Below, piece after piece: positions 8,829 to 17,138 of a DNA stretch of 64,000 nt (the stretch's first letter is position 1; every line of letters starts with the position of its first letter). A program made the translations under genes and the position numbers. The DNA is taken from positions 1-64,000 of the forward strand of contig JAGNUG010000002.1 in NCBI GenBank assembly GCA_017987115.1. The letters run 5' to 3'. The notes beneath the pieces were generated by a model that did no database searches, was not told the origin of the DNA, and worked only from the letters and a program-made list of their open reading frames with translations. The DNA comes from Flavobacteriales bacterium (GTDB lineage: Bacteria; Bacteroidota; Bacteroidia; Flavobacteriales_F; PHOS-HE28).

Positions 8829-9823
8829 TGGCTGAACAGCGTATTGCAGTTATAGGCGCGGGTAGTTGGGGTACAGCCTTGGTGAAATTGCTTTCAGCGA
8901 ATCGGGAGCGTGTTGGTTGGTGGGTTCGGCGGGCTGACACGATAAAACACATCAATGCATTCGGACATAATCCGGATTACATCAGTGCTGCTCAATTCGA
9001 ACCTTCACGATTGGCAATGGATACGGATATCCATGCCGTAGTGCAGAATGCCGATGTGTTGATCATCGCAGTTCCAAGTGCGTTCCTCAAAGCAACAATG
9101 GACCTATTACGACCCGGTGATATAAAGGGCAAGACAGTATACAGTGCGGTCAAGGGTATCGTGCCGGAAACGAATCAGATCGTAGGTCAATTTCTTTTCA
9201 ATGAATTCGATGTTGCTGAGAAGGATTTTGGTGTGATCTGCGGTCCGTGCCATGCGGAAGAAGTTGCCATGGAGCGCTTGAGCTACTTGACGATCGCTTG
9301 TCAGGATCAGGACAAGGCCAAAGCCATGGGCGATGCACTGAACGGGCGTTTCATGAAGACCACGTTGAGTGATGATATCTATGGAACGGAATACGCAGCG
9401 ATCCTGAAGAACGTGATCGCAGTCTGTGCCGGGATAAGCGTGGGTCTTGGGTATGGCGATAATTTTCGTGCGGTCCTGGTGAGCAGGGCCATTCAGGAGA
9501 TCGAACGTTTTGTTGCCGCCGTGCATCCCATTGCGCGTGACATCAATGAACCAGCGTATCTCGGTGACCTGTTGGTAACCGCTTATTCGACCTTCAGCCG
9601 CAACCGCGAGTTCGGCAACATGATCGGCCGAGGATATAGCGTACGGGCTGCCCAAATGGAAATGAACATGGTGGCCGAAGGATACTACGCCGTTAAGTGC
9701 GTGCATGCGATCAATGAAAAATATGGCGTGGACATGCCCATAACCGAAGCGACATATAGGATCCTGTACGAAAAAATGGCGCCCATCATTGAGATGCGAT
9801 TGCTGAGTGATAAACTAGCGTAA
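8828..9823 (+). CDS. gpsA: Glycerol-3-phosphate dehydrogenase [NAD(P)+]
   Basis: Reduces dihydroxyacetone phosphate to sn-glycerol-3-phosphate for phospholipid synthesis. The 331-residue protein has the N-terminal dinucleotide fold (GAGSWGTAL), the SAVKGI segment, ICGPCHAEEVA, and the helical domain with EYAAILKNVIAVCAGI, which contains the catalytic lysine. Near the end, ITEATYRILYE is typical. The gene overlaps both its upstream neighbour (M28 peptidase) and its downstream neighbour by one base, giving a tight three-gene unit. Confidence 0.95.
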   Translation: MAEQRIAVIGAGSWGTALVKLLSANRERVGWWVRRADTIKHINAFGHNPDYISAAQFEPSRLAMDTDIHAVVQNADVLIIAVPSAFLKATMDLLRPGDIKGKTVYSAVKGIVPETNQIVGQFLFNEFDVAEKDFGVICGPCHAEEVAMERLSYLTIACQDQDKAKAMGDALNGRFMKTTLSDDIYGTEYAAILKNVIAVCAGISVGLGYGDNFRAVLVSRAIQEIERFVAAVHPIARDINEPAYLGDLLVTAYSTFSRNREFGNMIGRGYSVRAAQMEMNMVAEGYYAVKCVHAINEKYGVDMPITEATYRILYEKMAPIIEMRLLSDKLA

Positions 9824-10056
9824 TGCCTCTACTTCGCTTCCACTGGGATTTCTTCGGACCGGATGCACAGCCCACCGCAGACCACTTCCTAAAGCACCTC
9901 GATACCTTCTGTGGAAAACACTTGATCAAGGGCTATCGACATTGGACCACCGATCACACCGTGCGTGTAGAAGCTACCTTGGAGTGTGATCAAATACACA
10001 TGCTCTTGATCCGCGATGCATTGAAACCAAAACGTGCGGAACGTGTGCTTGAGTAG
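9823..10056 (+). CDS. Small conserved-looking protein downstream of gpsA
   Basis: A 77-residue protein whose ATG overlaps the gpsA stop (TAATG), which supports real translation. It is rich in His, Trp and Phe (FHWDFFGPDAQPTADHFLKHL) and ends KPKRAERVLE. There is no signal peptide or membrane segment. I do not recognise the family with certainty. The position and codon use look genuine, and a stop-to-stop gap of only six bases separates it from the convergent T9SS protein. Confidence 0.65.
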   Translation: MPLLRFHWDFFGPDAQPTADHFLKHLDTFCGKHLIKGYRHWTTDHTVRVEATLECDQIHMLLIRDALKPKRAERVLE

Positions 10057-10062
10057 ATCGGA

Positions 10063-11661
10063 TCAGCGTATGAAACGCACAGTGCTGCGTTGGTCGCCCT
10101 GAACAAGATCCAAAAAGTACACACCGGCCGTGAGGTCTTTGACATTCTCAATGAACTGTTGTGGCCCACTTGGCACACGTGCACTCAGAACGGCCCTGAC
10201 CAATTTACCTGTGCTGTCCAGAATATTCATTTCCACAACACCGTTCGAGAGCAGATCGACGTTGATCTGAAGTTGAGTTCCGTCGTTGTTCAATGCAACC
10301 GTTACTGACAATGGCTCCTTCTCTTGGTCAATTATTCCGGCATTCACATCGCGCACAAGTAATACTTTGAAAACGCGGGTGCTTGCAGCGCTTTGTGTTC
10401 CGGTATTGATGAAGAATACATTGGCCGCACTGCTTTCTATTCCACCAATGATGTGCCCTGCAAGAACAGTGTCACCAGAGAGTTGATCGAGATCAATAAC
10501 GTTATCGAACATGATCGGGTTATATGGTGTTGGAATGAACTCGGCGCCGGCACCGAGCAGGGCTGGCATAGTACCGATAGCAGCCTCTGACATGGCTCCG
10601 GATGCGTTCCGTTGTATTCTGCTGATCGTGTTTACGAAAGGCACGTTCGTATCATCCAAGAGCTGACCATTCATATCAAAATAGTAGCGCCCGATACCAC
10701 CGAAGAACACCGTTGACATCACATTGTCGTTAGTCGAATACACTGGCATGTGTGCCGTATGATATTGGTTCAATAGTTGCTCAAAGACCGGTGCAACGGT
10801 GTAGCCTGATGAGGTAATATCCACCGTGTTCAGCCATGGGATATTACTGCCATATTGGAACACGCCTGAGAATGCGGTAAAGCCTTGTTCGCCATTTGGA
10901 AAGATCTGTGGTACCAGATTGTAATCACGACGATGTAGTTCAAGTGTATCGATCGTTTCCGTGAACCCGATGATATTCATGCTTGAACCGTCGTCATCAA
11001 TACCGAAACGGCGTATCGCGTTAGTGTATTCTTGAATAAAGCCGGGTCCGTGGTCGGGCCCCATTGGATTATATCGCCCGATGAAGCGCTGGCCGCCTAC
11101 CAAATAGAATTCGTTATTCAGGAGCCCCAAGTAGCCTCCTGTAACGGCCATCCGGTCGTCGGCAGTTTGTCGGAAAAATGCATTCGGTGAAGTTCCGTTC
11201 TTGATCGCGCTGATCGCATTTGGAACGTCCACGGCAGCGAGTTGGCCGTGCGTAATATGGTCATTGGCCGTAGGCGAGAAGCCATATCCACCGATGATGT
11301 AAAGTGTATTTCCACGTTGAAAGAACTCGAGATTGGTGCTTTGGAGTTGTTCGAATAATGCGGTTGGTAGTGACGAGAGATCAGCGCTCCAGACCTCATT
11401 CGTGAACGGGTTCAACACATGCCCCATTGTATTGTTCCCAGAAGCCAGGAACGCGGCGAATGGTTGGCGTTGGTGCAACCCATCCGTTCTTCCACCGATC
11501 AACAGCCACTCACCATTGTGCTGGCCCCAAGCGAAAGAATGAATACCCGGCATATCCGGAATAGTAACTTCTTCCAACACTACATTCCGATCCCCGACAT
11601 GCTGCGAAAAAGCGTTGACGAAGAAGAAGACTACTGAAATTGCGAAGTACCGATGGAACAT
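10063..11661 (-). CDS. Secreted propeller-like protein with T9SS type A sorting domain
   Basis: A 532-residue exported protein. MFHRYFAISVVFFFVNAFSQ is the signal peptide, which sets the start at 11661 rather than at the longer frame at 11748. The middle has Kelch-like blocks (GEWLLIGGRTDGLH, NTLYIIGGYGFSPT, NEFYLVGGQRFIG, STVFFGGIGRYYF), suggesting a beta-propeller. The last 80 residues form a T9SS type A sorting domain: a VEMNILDSTGKLVR strand, then LTAGVYFLDLVQG and a basic end. The protein is expected on the cell surface or secreted. Ligand and role are unknown. It lies downstream of the ALDH gene in the same direction. Confidence 0.8.
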   Translation of the reverse strand: MFHRYFAISVVFFFVNAFSQHVGDRNVVLEEVTIPDMPGIHSFAWGQHNGEWLLIGGRTDGLHQRQPFAAFLASGNNTMGHVLNPFTNEVWSADLSSLPTALFEQLQSTNLEFFQRGNTLYIIGGYGFSPTANDHITHGQLAAVDVPNAISAIKNGTSPNAFFRQTADDRMAVTGGYLGLLNNEFYLVGGQRFIGRYNPMGPDHGPGFIQEYTNAIRRFGIDDDGSSMNIIGFTETIDTLELHRRDYNLVPQIFPNGEQGFTAFSGVFQYGSNIPWLNTVDITSSGYTVAPVFEQLLNQYHTAHMPVYSTNDNVMSTVFFGGIGRYYFDMNGQLLDDTNVPFVNTISRIQRNASGAMSEAAIGTMPALLGAGAEFIPTPYNPIMFDNVIDLDQLSGDTVLAGHIIGGIESSAANVFFINTGTQSAASTRVFKVLLVRDVNAGIIDQEKEPLSVTVALNNDGTQLQINVDLLSNGVVEMNILDSTGKLVRAVLSARVPSGPQQFIENVKDLTAGVYFLDLVQGDQRSTVRFIR

Positions 11662-11732
11662 GGTCACGATTTTGGACAAAGTTCGATCCGGTGTCCGGGA
11701 TTGTATGTGATGTTCGTCACTGAACCGGAGAC

Positions 11733-13133
11733 CTATTTCATCGACCAACGTGCTAATTTCTCCTTCACCTTCGTGTAAGGCGGGTATTGCAACCCGTGAT
11801 CGATCAGTGTACTGGAGTCAACGATGGACTTCCAATGCGAGAAGGTGTCGAAGCCGCACTTGCCATGGTAGCGGCCCATACCGCTTGTCCCAATGCCTCC
11901 AAAGGGCAATTCGCCATTCGCGAAATGAAACAAACAGTTGTTGATGCACCCGCCACCGAAGGCGATCCGCTCAGTGAAGAAAGCAATGCTCTTGGCGTTT
12001 TTGCTGAACACATAGGTGCTCAACGGGAAGGGGTTCTGGTCGACTAGAGCAAGGACTTCCTCCTTTTCACGCCAGGTGATCACCGGGAGGATCGGACCGA
12101 AGATCTCTTCTTGCATTACGCTGTCGTCGTGGGTCACACCGACAACTACTGACGGTGCGATGTAGCGATCAACACTATCGACTTGACCACCTATCACTGT
12201 TCTGCCTTGACCAAGATAGCCGCGTAGTTTTTCGAAACGTGCTGTGTTGATGATGCGCCCGTAGTGCGATGACTTTTGCGGATCATCACCATAGAAGTCG
12301 ATCAATGTTCTTTGAAGGATCTCCAAGAATTCGTCCTTTCGGTCTTCATGGATCAGCACGTGATCGGGAGCAATGCATGTTTGGCCTGCGTTGAAGTACT
12401 TGCCCCAAGCAATGCGTTTGACCGCTGTTTTCAGATCCACGTAACGATCAACGATGGCCGGACTCTTACCGCCGAGCTCAAGCGTTACTGGTATGAGCTG
12501 TGGAGCAGCCATAACCATGATCTTGCGACCAACGGCAGGGCTTCCGGTGAAGAAGATATGGTCGAACCGGAAACCTGCGACCAATTCTGGAACAACGACT
12601 TTACCCTCTCCGTGTACCAAGTATACATGCTTGGGGTCAAATACCTTAGAAATGATCTTTGCTGTAACTATCGCAGTGTGCGGCGCATCTTCGCTCGGTT
12701 TTACCAGGACACAATTTCCCGCGGAAATGGCAGCGATCAACGGTTCCATTACCAATTGAAACGGATAGTTCCAAGGGGCAATGATCAGTACGACACCAAG
12801 CGGCTCTTTCGTTACCGAGCTACTTGCAATTTGAAGTGATAGCGGTGTTGAGACTTGTTCGGAGCGCGTCCATTCCTTCAGGTGATCCAATGTATGCTGC
12901 AACCCTTGATACACCGTGCCGATCTCGCTAGTGTATGCTTCGAATGGAGGTTTATGAAGATCCTTGTGCAATGCAGCAAGCAACTCTTCTTCATGTGATC
13001 GAATGGCGGTTTGCAGATCCTTCAACGCTTTTCTTCGAGTTCCTAAGGACCTTGTTGCGCCACTTTTGAAGTACGATCGTTGATCGGCAAGTTTTTGAAA
13101 CGTCGTTGACTTGTCGAACGCATGACTATTCAT
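11733..13133 (-). CDS. Aldehyde dehydrogenase, ALDH3-like
   Basis: A 466-residue NAD(P)-dependent aldehyde dehydrogenase. IAPWNYPFQL, FFTGSPAVG, LELGGKSPAIVD (Glu219) and FNAGQTCIAPD (Cys253, catalytic) are in order. The end FDTFSHWKSIVD followed by a Pro-Pro-Tyr near the C-terminus fits the class 3/fatty aldehyde branch rather than ALDH1/2. The likely substrate is a medium- or long-chain aldehyde; that is inferred from subfamily. It lies 21 bases downstream of a glycosyltransferase gene in a minus-strand run with uvrC. Confidence 0.92.
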   Translation of the reverse strand: MNSHAFDKSTTFQKLADQRSYFKSGATRSLGTRRKALKDLQTAIRSHEEELLAALHKDLHKPPFEAYTSEIGTVYQGLQHTLDHLKEWTRSEQVSTPLSLQIASSSVTKEPLGVVLIIAPWNYPFQLVMEPLIAAISAGNCVLVKPSEDAPHTAIVTAKIISKVFDPKHVYLVHGEGKVVVPELVAGFRFDHIFFTGSPAVGRKIMVMAAPQLIPVTLELGGKSPAIVDRYVDLKTAVKRIAWGKYFNAGQTCIAPDHVLIHEDRKDEFLEILQRTLIDFYGDDPQKSSHYGRIINTARFEKLRGYLGQGRTVIGGQVDSVDRYIAPSVVVGVTHDDSVMQEEIFGPILPVITWREKEEVLALVDQNPFPLSTYVFSKNAKSIAFFTERIAFGGGCINNCLFHFANGELPFGGIGTSGMGRYHGKCGFDTFSHWKSIVDSSTLIDHGLQYPPYTKVKEKLARWSMK

Positions 13134-13153
13134 GGATACAAAGGTAGCGGTAG

Positions 13154-14155
13154 TTAAGCCGCAAGAATGAAGTCGCTCCCTTCCATCAACCCACGCGAGA
13201 CAAGGAATGCAGCTATCTTATCCCCCGTGCCACGTTGACTGATGAAGGAGATGATCAACGCTTCGCCGGAACCCGGAAGTTCATTGTGCGGGATGAATTG
13301 ATATCCTATCATTTTTCGTTGGCGTACGTCCGTGAACGCAGAGACCGGTACGCCTTCATGTTCCAACATTCGAGCGCGAGCTTTGCACAAAGCACTGGTT
13401 CCCGCAATGATCACCGGTCTGCCGGTCGGGAATTTTCTAGTGTACCAAGCTGCGATCCATTTCGCCTTCGTGGTAAAAAATGCATCCACACTATAGTTGG
13501 AATGTGTTCGGCTTGAACGAGCTGGGTGATCGTTCCATGTAAGCAGTTCATCCGGTAGTTTTGCGACGCGTACACCATGATGCATCCAACGTAACCAGAG
13601 CTCATGGTCTTCGGGTAACGGACCGGTATCATATTCACCGAATTGCTGCACAAGGTCTTTGCGGAACATGACCGATGGGTGCGCAACAGGTGCATCCACG
13701 AAGCGTTTCAAGTAGTGCTGGTGAGGAGATATGATCGCGTTCTGCCATTTCACATACGCTTCCATCCCGCGGTTGTTCTTAACAGTTGAAACGAAATTCG
13801 TTCGTGTTCCAACAACGCCGATCTCCGGATGCGTGTCCAGGAATTCCACTTGTTTCTCAAGTCTTTTGGGCTGTGCAATGTCGTCTGCATCCATGCGTGC
13901 GATGAAGTTCCCTTTCGCGTGTTCTAGACCCGTGTTCAAGGCATGTGCGATACCGATATTTCGTTCATGGATCAACCGGACCCGCTGATCCTTCTTACAC
14001 CATTCATCGGCAATTGACGAGCTCAAATCAGAAGAGCCGTTATCGATCAGGATCAATTCATGTTCGCTGAAGGATTGATCGACGATGCTCTGGATAGCAA
14101 ATTCCAATGTGGAACCGGCATTGTGAAATGGTAGTAGGGTCGAGACTTTCGTCAT
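13154..14155 (-). CDS. Family 2 glycosyltransferase
   Basis: A 333-residue GT-A-fold transferase. The N-terminus reads VSTLLPFHNAGSTLEFAI with LIDNGSSD, and the DxD-type metal site is seen as ARMDADDIAQP near residue 90. The later PEDHELWLRW is the usual acidic ED motif. The last 100 residues form a separate small domain beginning RPVIIAGTSALCKARARML. The acceptor is unknown, but surface polysaccharide or lipid glycosylation is usual. The start codon is two bases from the uvrC stop, so the two are likely co-transcribed. Confidence 0.9.
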   Translation of the reverse strand: MTKVSTLLPFHNAGSTLEFAIQSIVDQSFSEHELILIDNGSSDLSSSIADEWCKKDQRVRLIHERNIGIAHALNTGLEHAKGNFIARMDADDIAQPKRLEKQVEFLDTHPEIGVVGTRTNFVSTVKNNRGMEAYVKWQNAIISPHQHYLKRFVDAPVAHPSVMFRKDLVQQFGEYDTGPLPEDHELWLRWMHHGVRVAKLPDELLTWNDHPARSSRTHSNYSVDAFFTTKAKWIAAWYTRKFPTGRPVIIAGTSALCKARARMLEHEGVPVSAFTDVRQRKMIGYQFIPHNELPGSGEALIISFISQRGTGDKIAAFLVSRGLMEGSDFILAA

Positions 14156-14157
14156 GA

Positions 14158-15957
14158 TCAGACCGTCATCAAACCTTTTAGAACGATCTCGGCTTTTTTC
14201 TTTCCGATCTCCGCGATCACATCCTCGGGCATCGCTTCCTTGACCCCCTTGATGCTGCCGAAACGCGTTAGTAATTTCTGTGCGGTCCCGGCTCCGATCC
14301 CTGCGATCGCCTCCAACCCTGTTTTGATCACTCGCTTGCTGCGCTTGCCGCGATGGTGTGTGATCCCAAAGCGATGAGCTTCATTGCGCATATGCTGGAT
14401 CACGCGCAAACTGCTGCTTCGTTTATCGATGTGCAAGGGGTATGGATCGTGCGGAAAGTAGATCTCCTCCAGTTTTTTTGCGATACCGATCAATGCGATC
14501 TTCTTGCGCAAACCGAGTCGCTCAAGAGCTTTCATGGCAGCACTCAATTGACCTTTGCCGCCGTCGATCACGATCAACTGAGGTAGCGGTCCGGCCTCTT
14601 TGAGCAACCGGGAATAACGGCGCTCAACGGCTTCTTCCATGCTTGCAAAATCATCCGGACCCTCGACCGTTCTGATGTTGAAGTGCCGATAATCCTTCTT
14701 GCTCGGCTTGGCATTCTTGAACACAACACATGCGCTTACAGGGTCGGTGCCTTGCGTATTGCTATTGTCGAAACATTCGATGTGCACGGGCAGTTCACTT
14801 AACCGAAGATCCTGTTTCAATTGCTCAAGTATCCGGTTCGTAGCGGCTTCCGGATCAACAAGCTTTTCCTGCTTGCGTTTGTCCATAAGGAAATAGCGTG
14901 CGTTCCGTTCACTCAACTCCAGCAGTGCCTTTTTATCACCGCGTTGAGGAACGTTGAACGTAATGCCCGGCATTTCAATTTCAGGGTCGAATGGAACGAT
15001 GGCTTCCGGTGAATCGCTATGGAAACGTTCGCGCAATTCAGCGATCGCCATTTGCAAGAGTTCAACGGGCTCTTCCTCCAACTTCGATCTCAGCTCAACT
15101 GTAATTCCGTTGATCACGGCGCCATCGATAATGCGTAAGTAATTCACACACGTACCACCTGCATCAGCAGCTAAGGAGAATACATCCACATCACCGATGT
15201 CCGCATGAACAATGGTGTTCTTGGCTTGGTAGCGCTCAAGTTGTTCAGCTTGTTGCTTGAGTTGTTCGGCGCGTTCAAAGTCCAATGCATCGGCATGGAC
15301 GTTCATCTGCTCACGAAGCATTTGCGCTACTCCTCGCGTACGTCCTTTTACGATCTGCCGGATCACTTTTATATCCTCGTTGTAATCCTCGATCGGTTGT
15401 AGTCCTTCACAGGGACCTTTGCAGTTTCCGATGTGGTATTCCAGGCAACGCTTGTATTTGCCGCGCTCGATGTTCTTTACACTAAGATCATAATTGCAGC
15501 TACGCAACTTGTACATCTTGTTCACCAGCTCAACTACAGTGTGCATTACGCGGCTGCTGGCGTATGGACCGTAGTATTCCGACCCGTCCTTCTCCGGGTT
15601 ACGCATGCCTTCTACGCGCGGGAAACGTTCATTGCGGATACGGATCCAAGGATAACTTTTGTCATCCTTCAGCATGATGTTGTAACGCGGTTGATGTTGT
15701 TTGATCAACGAATTCTCTAGCAATAATGCATCGAACTCCGTGGCAACAACGATCACTTTAACATCAACGATGTTCGCTATGAGTTTGGCGGTCTTACCGG
15801 TCTCATATTTCTGCTTGTTGAAGTAGCTCCCGACCCGATTACGGAGATCCTTCGCCTTGCCGATGTAAATGATCCGCTCGCTGAAGTCGAAGAATTGGTA
15901 CACACCGGGTTGGTGAGGAAGCAATTTCACTTTTTCGCGTATGTCCAATGGTGGCAT
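14158..15957 (-). CDS. uvrC: Excinuclease ABC subunit C
   Basis: Makes both incisions in nucleotide excision repair together with UvrB. The 599-residue protein has the N-terminal GIY-YIG nuclease (PGVYQF, IIYIGKAKDLRNRVGSY), the zinc/iron-type cysteine cluster CLEYHIGNCKGPC near residue 170-180, a UVR domain (ALDFERAEQLKQQAEQL), the RNase H-like C-terminal nuclease (HIECFDNSNTQGTDPV, VIDGGKGQLSAA) and terminal helix-hairpin-helix motifs (LEAIAGIGAGTAQKLL). The length is normal. It is the first gene of a minus-strand run. Confidence 0.97.
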   Translation of the reverse strand: MPPLDIREKVKLLPHQPGVYQFFDFSERIIYIGKAKDLRNRVGSYFNKQKYETGKTAKLIANIVDVKVIVVATEFDALLLENSLIKQHQPRYNIMLKDDKSYPWIRIRNERFPRVEGMRNPEKDGSEYYGPYASSRVMHTVVELVNKMYKLRSCNYDLSVKNIERGKYKRCLEYHIGNCKGPCEGLQPIEDYNEDIKVIRQIVKGRTRGVAQMLREQMNVHADALDFERAEQLKQQAEQLERYQAKNTIVHADIGDVDVFSLAADAGGTCVNYLRIIDGAVINGITVELRSKLEEEPVELLQMAIAELRERFHSDSPEAIVPFDPEIEMPGITFNVPQRGDKKALLELSERNARYFLMDKRKQEKLVDPEAATNRILEQLKQDLRLSELPVHIECFDNSNTQGTDPVSACVVFKNAKPSKKDYRHFNIRTVEGPDDFASMEEAVERRYSRLLKEAGPLPQLIVIDGGKGQLSAAMKALERLGLRKKIALIGIAKKLEEIYFPHDPYPLHIDKRSSSLRVIQHMRNEAHRFGITHHRGKRSKRVIKTGLEAIAGIGAGTAQKLLTRFGSIKGVKEAMPEDVIAEIGKKKAEIVLKGLMTV

Positions 15958-16115
15958 GGTCGAACGGAAGAACAGACGATCGGAGCATCAGACAATTCTT
16001 GCTATGCTGCTAATTATCAGATCAACGACGTACTGAGCGGAACGCAAAGATCGTGCGTTCGGTCGATACCGTATCGTAAGTGAGGATTATCTTGGCCGCC
16101 CTAGTTCCAGAATAC

Positions 16116-17132
16116 ATGCAATTCACCGCACAACAGATCGCCGAACTTTTGCAAGGTTCCGTTGAAGGCGATGCCAACGCTATGGTCTCTTCACTTTCCA
16201 AGATCGAAGAGGGTGGTGCAGGGTCGTTGAGCTTTTTGGCGAACCCGGCTTATACACAATACATCTACAACACAACAGCGTCCGTAGTGATCATCGGCAA
16301 TGACCTTCAACTTGCCGGCCCGGTAAAGACCACGTTGGTGCGTGTGGCTGACGCGCAAGGGGCATTTGCAAAAGTGCTGGAGATGTACAACACCATCAAG
16401 TTGGATAAGAAAGGTGTTTCTCCGCAAGCTGCAATTGCGGACTCGGTTACGATGGGTGCTGATTGCTACGTAGGTGCACTGGCGTTCATCGGGGAGAATG
16501 TCAAGATGGGAAAGAACGTAAAGATCTACCCACAATGTTTTGTAGGGGATAACGTTTCGATCGCGGATAACACAACACTGTTCGCTGGAGTGAAGATCTA
16601 TTCTGATTGTGTGGTCGGTAAGAACTGCATCATTCACAGCGGTACGGTCATCGGTAGCGATGGTTTCCGTTTCGCAACTGGTCCCGGTAGTGGGCAGAAG
16701 ATCCCACAGATCGGAAATGTGGTGATCGAGGATGATGTGGAGATCGGTGCTAACTGCGCGATAGACCGTGCTACATTGGGTTCAACGATCCTGCGTAAAG
16801 GCGTTAAGTTCGATAACCTGATACACATTGCACATAACGTGGAAGTGGGAGAGAATACATACTATGCAGCGGGTGGAGTTGTTGCGGGTAGCACCAAGAT
16901 CGGTAAGAACTGTATGTTCAGCGGACAGGTCGGCATCATAGGCCACCTGCGGATCGCGGATGGTACGATCATTGCCGCACAAAGTGGGATCAGCAAGAAC
17001 ACCAAAGCAGGTGAAAGCTATATGGGTTCACCCGCCTGGGAAGCCAGTAAGTACAGGAAGAGCTATATCCACTTCCGCAACTTGGATAAGCTTGTGGAGC
17101 GGATCGAGCAACTCGAGAAAAAGAACAACTGA
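16116..17132 (+). CDS. lpxD: UDP-3-O-acylglucosamine N-acyltransferase
   Basis: Adds the N-linked acyl chain in lipid A synthesis, so the cell has a lipid A-containing outer membrane. The 338-residue protein has the N-terminal uridine-binding domain (FTAQQIAELLQGSVEGD, then SFLANPAYTQYI) and a long left-handed beta-helix of hexapeptide repeats (about 110-310) with the catalytic His in IHIAHNVEVG. The C-terminal helix reads LDKLVERIEQLEKK. A GTG at 16080 gives 12 extra residues; MQFTAQQIAELL at 16116 fits the family better. It converges on the large haem protein gene, with six bases between stops. Confidence 0.95.
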   Translation: MQFTAQQIAELLQGSVEGDANAMVSSLSKIEEGGAGSLSFLANPAYTQYIYNTTASVVIIGNDLQLAGPVKTTLVRVADAQGAFAKVLEMYNTIKLDKKGVSPQAAIADSVTMGADCYVGALAFIGENVKMGKNVKIYPQCFVGDNVSIADNTTLFAGVKIYSDCVVGKNCIIHSGTVIGSDGFRFATGPGSGQKIPQIGNVVIEDDVEIGANCAIDRATLGSTILRKGVKFDNLIHIAHNVEVGENTYYAAGGVVAGSTKIGKNCMFSGQVGIIGHLRIADGTIIAAQSGISKNTKAGESYMGSPAWEASKYRKSYIHFRNLDKLVERIEQLEKKNN

Positions 17133-17138
17133 TCTTGG

